Shown here: positions 26,595-35,094 of the stretch, one piece after another
Layout of the letters: each line of letters begins with the position of its first letter
Position numbering within the stretch: position 1 is the first letter of the stretch
Assembly: GCA_938038445.1 (NCBI GenBank)
Contig: CALHRZ010000023.1
Location: 48,156 to 112,155, forward strand
Length of the DNA: 64,000 nt
Source of the DNA: an uncultured bacterium
Lineage (GTDB): Bacteria; Verrucomicrobiota; Kiritimatiellia; CAIKKV01
Direction of reading: 5' to 3'
Notes under the pieces: generated by a model
Database searches by the model: none
The model's input: only the letters and a program-made list of their open reading frames with translations
Told to the model about the DNA's origin: nothing
Translations under genes and position numbers: made by a program

Positions 26595-27689
26595 TTAATC
26601 CAGCCGCATCGGCATTAAGACATACAGGAAAGGCAAGTCACACTTGAAAACCGCCGGACTGATTTCGTCGGTGATTTCAAGAAAGACTTCGTCCGTTGGC
26701 AGGTGTTTCATAGGGTCCATGACATAATCAGGGTTAAATCCGACATTAAGCGTCGGACCACTGTATTTGATGGGCAACGTTTCGCGTGCTTCGCCGATAT
26801 CGGGCGATTCGGCACTGACAGTCAATTTGTTCTTTGCAAATGTCATGCGAATGGAATTAGTCCGAGTGCTTGTAAGCAACGAAACACGCCGCACGGCGGC
26901 AAGAAGGACTTCCCGATCCAACGCGATCCGATTTTCCGCTTGGGCAGGAATGACCTGGCGAAAATTAGGATAGGGACCTTCGATCAGCTTCGAGAGCACT
27001 AGTAGGTCTCCGCATTCGAAGGCGATTTGCGTTTTAGCCTGTCGAATACGAAGGGTACCTTCTTCTTTGAGGCCATGCAGAAGTTCGGAAACGGTTTTGC
27101 TCGGCACAATCAATTCGCCTTCTGCCCCCTTTGCAATCTCGATCTCCTGTTCAAAAAGGGCTAAACGGCGGCCATCTGTCGCCACAGCGGTCAGCTTGTC
27201 GTCCTTGAAACTCAGCAAAACACCATTTAGAAATTGTCGGGTTTCGTCCGTGGAGGCTGCGTAGGAGGTTTTCTCCAGCATTCCCCGAAATACCGCCTGG
27301 TCAAGCGTGAGGGAAACATCGGATTGGACCTCAGGAAGGGCGGGAAAATCTTCGGGAGGGAGACCCAGAATCTTGAAGAAGGCTGCGCCACTGGTAATCG
27401 AGGTTGAGTGTTGTTCATCGCTTTCCAACTCGAGTTGGGGTTCAGAAAGTTCTCGGACAATATTGAAAAGAGGTTTTGCAGGGAGGGTGGTGGATCCGGA
27501 TTTAACTACCTCCGCTGGAACGGCACAGCGGAGGCTTAGCTCTAAATCCGTCGCAGTAAGCCAGATCTTATCTTTGTCCGTCTCGATCAGAACATTGGAA
27601 AGGATCGGAAGGGTACTGCGTGAACCGCTGATCCCTTGAAGGCGCTGAAGAGCAGAGGCCAATTGCTCTCTTTGGATAGTGATCTTCAT
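26595..27689 (-). CDS. dnaN: DNA polymerase III beta subunit (sliding clamp)
   Basis: 364 residues from ATG 27689, preceded by GGAG. It forms the ring that tethers DNA polymerase III to DNA. The N-terminus MKITIQREQLASALQRLQGI and the segments TLPILSNVLIETDKD, LTATDLELSLRC, ATDGRRLALFE and the end LPFLYVLMPMRLD are typical of bacterial clamps, with three repeated domains of about 120 residues. It lies downstream of dnaA on the same strand, the conserved bacterial order, with a 234-bp gap that contains origin-like repeats. Confidence 0.96.
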   Translation of the reverse strand: MKITIQREQLASALQRLQGISGSRSTLPILSNVLIETDKDKIWLTATDLELSLRCAVPAEVVKSGSTTLPAKPLFNIVRELSEPQLELESDEQHSTSITSGAAFFKILGLPPEDFPALPEVQSDVSLTLDQAVFRGMLEKTSYAASTDETRQFLNGVLLSFKDDKLTAVATDGRRLALFEQEIEIAKGAEGELIVPSKTVSELLHGLKEEGTLRIRQAKTQIAFECGDLLVLSKLIEGPYPNFRQVIPAQAENRIALDREVLLAAVRRVSLLTSTRTNSIRMTFAKNKLTVSAESPDIGEARETLPIKYSGPTLNVGFNPDYVMDPMKHLPTDEVFLEITDEISPAVFKCDLPFLYVLMPMRLD

Positions 27690-27923
27690 GGCGAACTCCG
27701 TTCTGTATACAGGGTCGGCTTTGATACTCTTTTTGTCAATTTAAAACCGTTCCACCCGTAGAGAAGAAGATAACGGCAATAACGGGCGAAAAATGGGGAA
27801 AAACCTTGGAATTTTAGGCCATTTGCTTTGTCAACAATTCGAGAGAATCCCGTTTGTAACTGGCGTCTTTTCAACAGGGGGATCCCTTGTGAACAGAGAT
27901 TGACAGAACCATCAACACGGTTG
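27690..27923. other. dnaA-dnaN intergenic region with TTGTCAACA-like boxes
   Basis: This 234-bp gap has no gene. On the plus strand it holds TTGTCAACA (27828-27836), TTTTCAACA (27868-27876) and TTGTGAACA (27887-27895), similar to each other and to the tandem TTGTCAACAGG/TTGTTAACAGG upstream of dnaA. They differ from the classical DnaA box TTATCCACA at positions 3 and 6 or more. It may be one half of a two-part origin flanking dnaA, as in Bacillus. Confidence 0.4.
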
Positions 27924-29366
27924 TCAAAGGGCGAATTCCCTTCGTCCCAACCGTCGGGCGATTTCCACAACGTCTTTGCGCAGGGCTTGGTCCTGTTCCA
28001 GACGTGATTCGATGCGTGAACAGGCGTGGAGGACAGTGGCATGGGTTTTTCCAAAGGCATTGGCGATTTCGGGAAAAGAGGACTGAGTCAGACGACGGCA
28101 CAGGTACATGGCAACCTGACGAGGATAGGCGACAGCCTGGGGACGTCGTTTGCTGGACATATCGGCCATTCGCACATCGAAGTATTCCGCGACGGCCTTC
28201 TGGATTCCTTCCAGGGACAAGGCCTGATGGGCTTCTTCTTCGAGAAGGTCGCGAAGAAGTTCTTCCAGTTTATTTTGAGGAGGAACGGCGCGATAGAGCG
28301 AGACGTAGGAGATGACACGGGTCAAAGCGCCCTCGAGGGGTCGGATGTTCGATTTGATTCGCGAGGCGATGAATTCGAGGACGGACTCAGGGAGCTTGAC
28401 GGTGGCCCGTTCCTGCTTATTGCGCAGGATGGCAAGTCGTGTTTCAAAATCAGGTGGCTGGAGTTCGGTTACCAGACCCCATTCGAACCGGGAGACGAGG
28501 CGCTGTTCCAGTCCTTGGATCTGATTGGCAGGCCGATCACTCGTCATTACGATTTGTTTATGTGCATGGAAAAGGGCGTTGAATGTATGGAAGAACTCCT
28601 CTTGAAGCCGTTCCTTTCCCGCGAGGAAGTGAATGTCATCAATCAACAGGAGGTCCATTCCCCGGTACCGTTTTCGGAATTCGAGCGGTTGGTTCGTTTG
28701 AAGGGCATCAATGAATTCGTTGATGAAGGTTTCGGAAGAGACATAGCACACACGGGGAGCCCGTCCATGGGCCAGAACATAATGGCCGATGGCCTGCATG
28801 AGATGGGTTTTGCCGAGCCCGGAATGGCCATAGATAAACAAGGGGTTATAAGCTTTAGCAGGTGCCTGGGCGACGGCCACACATGCCGCGTGGGCAAAAC
28901 TATTGGAGGGTCCGACGACAAAGGTATCAAACTGGAATTGTTCGTTAAGGGAGGTTGAATTCGGGCGTGGAGATGCCGGAACCGGTGGACGGATCTTGGG
29001 ACGGAGATTTGATGTGGTTTGCGGAAGGGGGAAAAGGGTTGGCACAGGGGATTGAACCACTGGGGGCATGGAAGAAGAGGCCGGCGTCGAAGGCGGCGGG
29101 CTTTTTTTCTCGATAGGTTTGACGGTAAACCGCACGGCAAGTTCCGAACCGTATGCGCCCTGAACCGATTGCCGAATAAAAGGGAGGTAATTTTCCTCAA
29201 GCCAGGTCTGGTAGAAGGGATCTTCCACTGCCAGAAGAAGGGTTCGATCATCCAACCGTTCAGGCCGTATGATCGCGATCCACTTCGAGTAGACTTCCGG
29301 ATGAAGCAGCGCTTTCAGTCGTTTGCACACTTCATCCCATAAAGCACCCGCATCCCAGGGCCTCAC
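27924..29366 (-). CDS. dnaA: chromosomal replication initiator protein DnaA
   Basis: 480 residues from GTG 29366, preceded by AAGGAG. Domain I (1-80), a Pro/Ser-rich linker (85-140), an AAA+ domain with Walker A GHSGLGKT (180-187) and Walker B LLLIDDIHFL, and a DNA-binding domain IV starting near residue 370 (MADMSSKRRPQAVAYPRQVAM). DnaA binds boxes at oriC and melts the origin. Oddity: the signature GGRDHTTVLHA of E. coli is here GKTHATVLHA (439-448), one residue shorter and with Asp433 to Thr and Thr435 to Ala by alignment; these residues read bases of the DnaA box. Neighbouring TTGTCAACAGG repeats may be its altered site. Confidence 0.97.
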   Translation of the reverse strand: MRPWDAGALWDEVCKRLKALLHPEVYSKWIAIIRPERLDDRTLLLAVEDPFYQTWLEENYLPFIRQSVQGAYGSELAVRFTVKPIEKKSPPPSTPASSSMPPVVQSPVPTLFPLPQTTSNLRPKIRPPVPASPRPNSTSLNEQFQFDTFVVGPSNSFAHAACVAVAQAPAKAYNPLFIYGHSGLGKTHLMQAIGHYVLAHGRAPRVCYVSSETFINEFIDALQTNQPLEFRKRYRGMDLLLIDDIHFLAGKERLQEEFFHTFNALFHAHKQIVMTSDRPANQIQGLEQRLVSRFEWGLVTELQPPDFETRLAILRNKQERATVKLPESVLEFIASRIKSNIRPLEGALTRVISYVSLYRAVPPQNKLEELLRDLLEEEAHQALSLEGIQKAVAEYFDVRMADMSSKRRPQAVAYPRQVAMYLCRRLTQSSFPEIANAFGKTHATVLHACSRIESRLEQDQALRKDVVEIARRLGRREFAL

Positions 29367-29761
29367 GATAAAGCTCCTTTTTGCGCGGAGACAGCCGGAG
29401 CGGCTCTCTCCACACGCCCCGCAGGGCGTTGAGAATTCTTACTTTCCACATGGACCTGCGCTCTGGTACGCTCTGGCCCGTCGGGGCTTGTCAACAGGTT
29501 GTTAACAGGCCGGAGGAGAGCGCTCGAATGCACGTCCGCGTGCAAGGGTAGGGGAAAGGGTTGATGGCCGCAAGCGGAAAAGAAAAGCTTTATTCAGAAC
29601 CCAAAAGGATGGGCTTTTATCCAAAGCCCTCCACAATCAGTGGGGGTCAGCATGTTCCACTTTCCGAAGAAAAAACTAAAAAATGTAAATTGGAATGTTT
29701 CGTTTTTATACATTTATGATGTGCGATCCGTTTGGTTGAACATTGACGAAAACGCTTGAAA
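29367..29761. other. candidate replication origin (oriC) upstream of dnaA
   Basis: A 395-bp gene-free gap between divergent dnaA and the M24 peptidase gene. It contains two adjacent 11-base direct repeats TTGTCAACAGG (29488-29498) and TTGTTAACAGG (29499-29509); an inverted repeat TGCACG-N4-CGTGCA (29529-29544); a hairpin GGGCTTT-TATCC-AAAGCCC (29611-29629) that includes TTATCCAAA, one mismatch from the classical box; a weak box CTTTCCACA (29442-29450); and an AT-rich stretch (29661-29721) suitable as an unwinding element. Position next to dnaA supports an origin; GC-skew would settle it. Confidence 0.55.
29488..29509 (+). repeat. tandem TTGTYAACAGG direct repeat
   Basis: Two 11-base copies abut exactly (TTGTCAACAGG then TTGTTAACAGG), one substitution apart. 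The same motif recurs in the dnaA-dnaN gap at 27868 (TTTTCAACAGG). Tandem spacing of one helical turn suits side-by-side binding of DnaA domain IV on one face of the DNA. Confidence 0.5.
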
Positions 29762-30895
29762 ATGAAAGAGAAAGAAACAGTTGTCCTTCGCGTTGGAATT
29801 CCCGAACAGGATGCAGACCTTCGGTATTTGTGCGGCTTTACGGCGCCCGATCCTGTTGTTTTTCTAAGAAAAAAGCGGCGGGTATTCCTGGTGGTCAATT
29901 CCATGGAGGCGCCGCGAGCGCGACGAACCGTGCGGAACGCGGTTGTGATTGCCCCGGAAGATCTCGCCATAAAGAACGATGAGCGCGGCTCGAGGGCCGC
30001 GTGGGCAGTCGCACTTCTCAAACGGGAACAATTGACAACGGTTTGGGTGCCTTTTTCTTTTCCTTGCGGGCTCGCGGATGCTCTTCGGAAGGCCGGAATC
30101 CGGATGAAGATTCTCTCTGAACCCGCGCTTCCGGAACGGGCGATCAAAAACCGGGAGGAGCTCGCGAATATCCAACACTGCCAACGGGCAGCGGCCGATG
30201 CGATTTCCCGGGCGATCCGGGTGATCGGGTCCGCAGTTCCAGACGGCAAGGGGCGGCTGACGCTGGAGGGCTGCCTATTGACGGCGGATCGGCTTCGCAC
30301 CATGATCCGCCACAGGCTTTTGGATTGGGATTGCGCGGGTCCCGACTTGATCGTTGCCTGCGGCGCGCAGGGGGCGGACCCTCATGAAATCGGACATGGC
30401 CCCTTATGGGTGGGGGAGAGCATCGTATTGGATGTATTTCCCCGCCATCTCCGGACCGGTTATTGGGGCGATATGACGAGAACCGTTGTTTGGGGGCGTG
30501 CCTCTCCCGATCTTCGGGCCATGTATCGTGCTGTACGGGAGGCCCAGCGGGCGGTCCTCGCGGCAATTAAGCCAGGGGCGAATACCGCGCGTCTTCACGC
30601 TCTGGCGGTGGAAACGCTGGCGGCGCATGGATTCAAGACGGAAATTCGCAAAGGAAGGCCGGTCGGGTTTTTTCATGGAACAGGCCATGGGGTAGGGTTG
30701 GAAATCCACGAGATGCCCGTCTTGGGCAGCCGTCCGATGATTCTTCGGGCGGGCCACGTGGTCACGGTAGAGCCTGGGCTTTATTATCCGGAGATTGGGG
30801 CCGTACGGATTGAGGATACCGTGGTGGTGACATCGCAGGGCGCACGGATTCTGGCGGATTGTTCTAAACGGTTGGAGTGGGGGGGGACACAATAA
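29762..30895 (+). CDS. M24-family metallopeptidase (Xaa-Pro aminopeptidase-like)
   Basis: 377 residues from ATG 29762; a TTG six bases earlier is in frame. The C-terminal pita-bread domain carries the five metal ligands of the family: Asp in VLDVFPRHLRTGYWGDMTRTV (two Asp), His in GTGHGVGLEIHE, Glu in VTVEPGLYYPE and Glu in VRIEDTVVV. The N-terminal 150 residues correspond to the creatinase N domain but are diverged. It probably trims N-terminal residues before Pro in cytoplasmic peptides; the exact substrate is open. Divergent from dnaA across the candidate origin; the Spy-like gene follows after 50 bp. Confidence 0.85.
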   Translation: MKEKETVVLRVGIPEQDADLRYLCGFTAPDPVVFLRKKRRVFLVVNSMEAPRARRTVRNAVVIAPEDLAIKNDERGSRAAWAVALLKREQLTTVWVPFSFPCGLADALRKAGIRMKILSEPALPERAIKNREELANIQHCQRAAADAISRAIRVIGSAVPDGKGRLTLEGCLLTADRLRTMIRHRLLDWDCAGPDLIVACGAQGADPHEIGHGPLWVGESIVLDVFPRHLRTGYWGDMTRTVVWGRASPDLRAMYRAVREAQRAVLAAIKPGANTARLHALAVETLAAHGFKTEIRKGRPVGFFHGTGHGVGLEIHEMPVLGSRPMILRAGHVVTVEPGLYYPEIGAVRIEDTVVVTSQGARILADCSKRLEWGGTQ

Positions 30896-30945
30896 GGGCG
30901 GGCGAGGAATCGTTTACTCCCTTAGAACACGCAAGGAGGAACGCC

Positions 30946-31542
30946 ATGAATATGAAAGCGATTGGGTTGTGGGTCTTCATCGGTGGCTTTTTGGGGTTGG
31001 AAGTCCAGGCGCAGGCTCCTTCGCCTGCGCCGCCGCCGCGGGAAGTGGGGCCCGAACGGGCGGGGTTCCGCGCCCCCGGTCGTCCCATGGGTGTTGAGCA
31101 TGGGCCGTGGAAGAGCTTAGAAGGGCGCGAGGCCGGACTGGAGCGGCTGATGATGGCGTTAGGGCGTGGTGAAGAAGTTACCGCGAAAATCGGGCTGGAT
31201 GATGCCCAGAAAGAGACGATAAGAAAATTGTTTTTCGAGGCGCAAAGCCGGCAGGCCGATCTGCGGGCGGCCATTGAAAAAGCCTCTTTGAAGCAAGTCG
31301 AGTTAATGTTGGCGGATCATCCGGACGAAGAGGCGATTCTGAAGGCGGTGGAAGAGGCTGGAGCGGCGAGGACCGAACTGGCCAAAGCCCGCGTCAAGAA
31401 CCTGCTGGCGGTCCGGGCGGTTCTGACGGAGGAACAGAGACAGAAGCTGCGGGAACTGATTCGAGAGTGGAGCAAGAATCGTCCGCCGGAAGAGCGTCCC
31501 ACTTTTGCGCGTCCTGATCGAAAGCCTTCCGAAAGGGAATAA
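30946..31542 (+). CDS. periplasmic Spy/CpxP/CnrX-like (LTxxQ, heavy-metal resistance-type) protein
   Basis: 198 residues; ATG 30946 is preceded by AAGGAGG. A signal peptide (MNMKAIGLWVFIGGFLGLEV) ends before QAQAPSPAPPPR. The rest is a long helical hairpin with a LTEEQRQKLREL repeat (residues about 166-178) matching the LTxxQ motif, and an upstream LDDAQKETIRKLF variant. Such proteins are periplasmic chaperones or stress sensors of the metal-resist/Spy superfamily. No sigma factor gene lies beside it, so a sensory role is not supported. It converges on the DJ-1 gene, with 2 bp between stops. Confidence 0.7.
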   Translation: MNMKAIGLWVFIGGFLGLEVQAQAPSPAPPPREVGPERAGFRAPGRPMGVEHGPWKSLEGREAGLERLMMALGRGEEVTAKIGLDDAQKETIRKLFFEAQSRQADLRAAIEKASLKQVELMLADHPDEEAILKAVEEAGAARTELAKARVKNLLAVRAVLTEEQRQKLRELIREWSKNRPPEERPTFARPDRKPSERE

Positions 31543-31544
31543 GG

Positions 31545-32111
31545 TTAGAAAGCGCTTTGGGAGAGGAGCAGGCCGTTCGCGAGCTGGTCCGCCTGCTCTT
31601 TCCCACTTAATAGGGCGACAACGGCCAGCGCAAGCTCCAGGGCGGTTCCCGGCCCTTGGCTGGTAACAAGGTGGCCGTCCTGAACGACTCGATCGGGCAA
31701 AAGGGAGACCTCCGTGAGCCGTTGGGCTACAGAGGGATGACAGGTTACGCGCCGTTTTGAATTCAAAATGCCCGCAGCTTGCAGAACGAGCGGGGCAGCG
31801 CAGATGGCGACCAGCCATTTGTCCGGTTGTTGATTGAACATCCGGATGGTATGGAGAATCCGTGGATCCGCGCAAAGCGTCTCCGTTCCACCCAGTCCGC
31901 CCGGTAGGGCCAGAATATCATAGTGCTCGGGGTGAACAGAGTTCCAATCGGCGTCAGGAAGAAGCCGTACGCCACGCGAGGCAAGGACCGGACCTGGGGC
32001 CAGGGAGACAAGGTCCACCTTCCATGCCGCTCGCCGCCAAACGTCGGTCAGAATGACGGCCTCCATCTCTTCAACACCATAGGCCAATGGAATCAACACC
32101 GAAACTGACAT
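31545..32111 (-). CDS. DJ-1/PfpI (YajL/ThiJ)-family protein
   Basis: 188 residues; ATG 32111 follows GGGAGATCCCC. The family fold is clear: VSVLIPLAYGVEEMEAVIL at the N-terminus (Glu of the active site), PGGLGGTETL, and the nucleophile elbow Cys in AICAAPLVLQAAGIL, then TSQGPGTALELALAVV. DJ-1/YajL relatives act in oxidative or glyoxal stress protection; length (about 190) matches YajL. It is the last gene of a leftward operon with the zinc peptidase, TatD and beta-propeller genes. Confidence 0.9.
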   Translation of the reverse strand: MSVSVLIPLAYGVEEMEAVILTDVWRRAAWKVDLVSLAPGPVLASRGVRLLPDADWNSVHPEHYDILALPGGLGGTETLCADPRILHTIRMFNQQPDKWLVAICAAPLVLQAAGILNSKRRVTCHPSVAQRLTEVSLLPDRVVQDGHLVTSQGPGTALELALAVVALLSGKEQADQLANGLLLSQSAF

Positions 32112-32142
32112 GGGGATCTCCCGGATGAATCGAGGTGCAATC

Positions 32143-32844
32143 CTAACGGCGACGGTTTCCTCCCCCGAGAAGGCCGGATCGAATCAGGAAATAGAGGAAT
32201 TGCAAGACCGCAGTCACAACAGCCGCCACATAAGTCATGAAGGCTGCTCGGAGGACCACCGCGGCCGCATCGCGCTCCTGTGGGGTGACAATTCCGGCGG
32301 AAAGCATCAGGCGGCGGGCCCTGGCGGAGGCATCCCATTCGACCGGAAGAGTGGCCACGGTAAAGAGAACGGCAAAGCCGAACAAAATGGCGCCGATCTG
32401 CATTAGGAGCGTAAAGCGGAACAAGAGTCCCATCAGGAAAAGGAAATAGGACAAATGTGTGCCGAATTGAGTAACCGGCACGAGGGAAGAGCGGATGTGA
32501 AGAGGCGCAAAGCCGGCGGCATGCTGAAGGGCATGGCCGGCTTCATGGCAGGCAACGCCGATCGCGGCCAGGGAACGCGAGTTGAAAACCGAAGGAGAAA
32601 GACGCAAGATCCGGTGAATCGGATCATAATGATCGCTTAAAAAACCCTGGGAAATTTCGATTCTCACGCTTGAAAGGCCATTAGCATCCAGAAGCTCACG
32701 AGCCGCGCGAGCCCCTGTGTACCCGGAGCGCGCCATGATGCGCGAGTATTTATCGAACATTGATTGGACATAGAGGCTGGCGAGCAAGCCGAGCACAAGT
32801 CCTGGAAGGGCAAACAGCCAGTAAAGAGGGTCCAATCCCAACAT
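32143..32844 (-). CDS. membrane zinc metallopeptidase, YugP type
   Basis: 233 residues from ATG 32844. The N-terminus has a membrane segment (LYWLFALPGLVLGLLASLYV), followed by the YugP N-terminal pattern (SGYTGARAARELLDANGL) and the zinc motif H-E-x-G-H in IGVACHEAGHALQHA. Two to three further hydrophobic segments follow (FLFLMGLLFRF, GAILFGFAVLFTVATLPVEWDASARA), which is the family layout. The substrate is unknown. It lies 50 bp after TatD and 31 bp before the DJ-1 gene. Confidence 0.92.
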   Translation of the reverse strand: MLGLDPLYWLFALPGLVLGLLASLYVQSMFDKYSRIMARSGYTGARAARELLDANGLSSVRIEISQGFLSDHYDPIHRILRLSPSVFNSRSLAAIGVACHEAGHALQHAAGFAPLHIRSSLVPVTQFGTHLSYFLFLMGLLFRFTLLMQIGAILFGFAVLFTVATLPVEWDASARARRLMLSAGIVTPQERDAAAVVLRAAFMTYVAAVVTAVLQFLYFLIRSGLLGGGNRRR

Positions 32845-32894
32845 GGTATGCGCCTTTCGTACTGAATGCTTTTTCTATTATACCTCTGGACCGC

Positions 32895-33668
32895 TTAGGG
32901 AGCAACTCTCAGGGCGCGGCAGGTATTGGTCCAAGTAAGCGCTGCAGTTTCTTCGAACGCAAGGCCGCGAATTTGCGAAAGCGCTTCGACCGTGTGCCTC
33001 AGAAAAGAAGGTTCGTTGGGAGTTGCGGGAGGAACTTGAACGGGAGCCAGATCGGGGGCATCGGACTCTACCAGCATCCGGTCGGTTGGAATGGCAAGGG
33101 CTGTCGCTCGTCCCCGCCGGTTACCCGAGCGGGTGATGGAACCACAGAAGGAGACGTATCCGTTGAGTGAAAGCAGTTGCGGAAGCAGTTCCGCTCCGCC
33201 GGAATAGGCGTGGAACAGGAGAGCCGGTGGGAGGCGAGGAATTTCCCGAAGAATCCCCAAAACCGAGTCCCATGCGCGCCGTACGTGAAGCGAGACGGGC
33301 CGCTTGAGTTCCGCCGCCAACTCGAGCTGGGCGCGAAAAGCCGCCACCTGCTCCGTTCGATCCGCTGCGATCGCGTGGTCCAGACCGATTTCGCCAACGG
33401 GCGCCTCGGGGTGAGCGACAAGGAGTGCGCGAAGGGTTTCGAGCCATTCGGGATCTCGTTCGGCGAGGTGCCAAGGGTGGACGCCGAAAGCGGGCAAAAC
33501 GATGGGAAAACGAAATGCCACCTTTTCGACCTCAGGCCAGTCGGTAGGAGAGGACCCGCAGCAACATAATCGAGCGACTCCGGCTTGCTCGGCCCGACGC
33601 ATGACGCCCTCGATATCCGACGCGAGCCGTTCGTCCTGAAGATGACAATGGGAATCAAAGAGCGCCAT
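32895..33668 (-). CDS. TatD-family metal-dependent hydrolase (first copy)
   Basis: 257 residues; ATG 33668 (MALFDSHCHLQDERL) is the family start, four bases after the upstream stop. Metal ligands are seen: HCH at 7-9, Glu in VGEIGLDH, His in VSLHVRRAW and FHAYSG, and Asp in ESDAPDL. TatD proteins are 3'-5' DNA or RNA exonucleases or D-aminoacyl-tRNA deacylases. This copy is only distantly like the second TatD at 52479-53318 (GLDH here against GLDFYH there), so the two may differ in substrate. Confidence 0.9.
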   Translation of the reverse strand: MALFDSHCHLQDERLASDIEGVMRRAEQAGVARLCCCGSSPTDWPEVEKVAFRFPIVLPAFGVHPWHLAERDPEWLETLRALLVAHPEAPVGEIGLDHAIAADRTEQVAAFRAQLELAAELKRPVSLHVRRAWDSVLGILREIPRLPPALLFHAYSGGAELLPQLLSLNGYVSFCGSITRSGNRRGRATALAIPTDRMLVESDAPDLAPVQVPPATPNEPSFLRHTVEALSQIRGLAFEETAALTWTNTCRALRVAP

Positions 33669-33672
33669 CGCG

Positions 33673-35094
33673 TTACGGCATTTGCACGAACTGCAACGAG
33701 AACAGGTCGGCATCTTTCATGACAAACCGCAGTCGGACCGTCCGGCCGGCCAGAGCCGCCAAGGTTTCCCGTTTCCAAGGCAGAGCTACGTCGATCCGGT
33801 TACCATACAAGGGGGGGGTATCAGGCTGGGAGAAGCCTGGAAGCGGAGTCCCCGATTCGTCGGTTATTTCGACTCGAACTTCCCCAGCGGCCGAGCATGC
33901 GTAGTTAAGCAAAAGGGTATTGCCGTCAAATGTGAAGGGCTTGGTAAGCAGTTCCCCGCCGTGCCATGACGCACGAACCGAGGCAAATCCGTCCAGTCGG
34001 AGGACGTATCGTCGGACTCGGGCAGCCGGTTGGGCGTAACCCTCGAAGAGGTAGAGGGACATTTCGGTAGGACCCGTCTGATGAACACCCAGCAGAGGGT
34101 AGTTGGTTCGGGAGGTCCAGAACATGGGATGCGGGCCTGGACGGATCAAGCTTTCCATGAAGGTGCGGTCGTACCATTCCCCTCCACGAGTGGTGAGCAG
34201 AACGGGGTCAGAACAATCGTTCTTATAGTTCTCCACCAGCTGAAGGCCGTGAACTTCTTCATCGGTTACGACCTGCTTTTCCTTTACGAAGCGGGCGGCA
34301 AGCGCCACGTAGATATGGGGAGCGCGAAAGTAGGGATGGGTCTGATTAATATACATTTCCTCCACAGGAACCGGCTGTCCGAAGCGTCGGTATTCCATCT
34401 GGACCCGGGGAGTCCAATGGAGGAAATCCTGGCTTTCGGCGCGGGAAATCCGCCGTTTTCCTTCCGACCAAGTTCGGAAGTAGCAGAGATATCGGCCTTC
34501 CGACTCCGACCAGAACGCGACATTTTGAGAGTCGAACGCGTGGGGGGTTTCGGCATCTTTGCAAATGATGGGCTGTTTGCTCAGGAGACGCCAGCGAATA
34601 CCGTCGGAGGAGCCATAGGCGGCCAGGGCGGAGACCTTTTTTTCTTTTCCTTCCGGCATCAGGCCGATGGCCTTGAATCGTTCGGACCGCGGGCAGTCTG
34701 GTCGGGCGTCGAAAAAAGGCGAAAAGGAGTGAACCGTGGGGCTATCGGCCAAAAAAATATTGTTGGCGGACGATCCTTTGAAAGCAATCCGGCCCAGGTT
34801 AGGGCGGGTCCATCGTTTACCATCTTCCGACTCGGCGAGGCAATAGACCGCTGCTTCTTTCTCTGGCGTGTGCTGGTTACGGCAGACCCAGCCGCGGTAA
34901 TACAGGAGGAAGCGATCCGGCAGGCGGATCACCGTGCCGTAATTGCAAAAACCCCCTTCCCAAGGTTTGTTAAGGCGGAGGGCGATTTCGGCGGGGATGG
35001 GTTCGTGGGCGTGAAGCCGGATATCTCCGGTAAGAGAGGCAATCAGGAAATCGTCCACAAAGAGTTCGCGGTGTTGTCCAAGGCTCAGCGGCAT
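33673..35094 (-). CDS. predicted beta-propeller glycosidase-like protein (GH32/GH43-like)
   Basis: 473 residues from ATG 35094, no signal peptide. It opens LGQHRELFVDDFLIA, a start typical of uncharacterised propeller proteins in PVC bacteria. Repeated propeller-like strands are visible: LLYYRGWVCRNQHTP, YCLAESEDGKRWTRPNLG, AAYGSSDGIRWRLLSKQ, NVAFWSESEGRYLCYFRTW and SRAESQDFLHWTPRV; the SEDGxxWTxP turn is common to GH32/GH43/GH130-like folds. The last 100 residues form a beta-sandwich (LLTKPFTFDGNTLLLNY). Catalytic residues cannot be assigned. First gene of an operon with TatD; palindrome site 3 lies 253 bp upstream. Confidence 0.6.
   Translation of the reverse strand: MPLSLGQHRELFVDDFLIASLTGDIRLHAHEPIPAEIALRLNKPWEGGFCNYGTVIRLPDRFLLYYRGWVCRNQHTPEKEAAVYCLAESEDGKRWTRPNLGRIAFKGSSANNIFLADSPTVHSFSPFFDARPDCPRSERFKAIGLMPEGKEKKVSALAAYGSSDGIRWRLLSKQPIICKDAETPHAFDSQNVAFWSESEGRYLCYFRTWSEGKRRISRAESQDFLHWTPRVQMEYRRFGQPVPVEEMYINQTHPYFRAPHIYVALAARFVKEKQVVTDEEVHGLQLVENYKNDCSDPVLLTTRGGEWYDRTFMESLIRPGPHPMFWTSRTNYPLLGVHQTGPTEMSLYLFEGYAQPAARVRRYVLRLDGFASVRASWHGGELLTKPFTFDGNTLLLNYACSAAGEVRVEITDESGTPLPGFSQPDTPPLYGNRIDVALPWKRETLAALAGRTVRLRFVMKDADLFSLQFVQMP

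Noticed and set aside
26637..26646. Half-site TCACACTTG in dnaN as a further operator
   Set aside because: It is inside coding sequence and has no opposing half-site.
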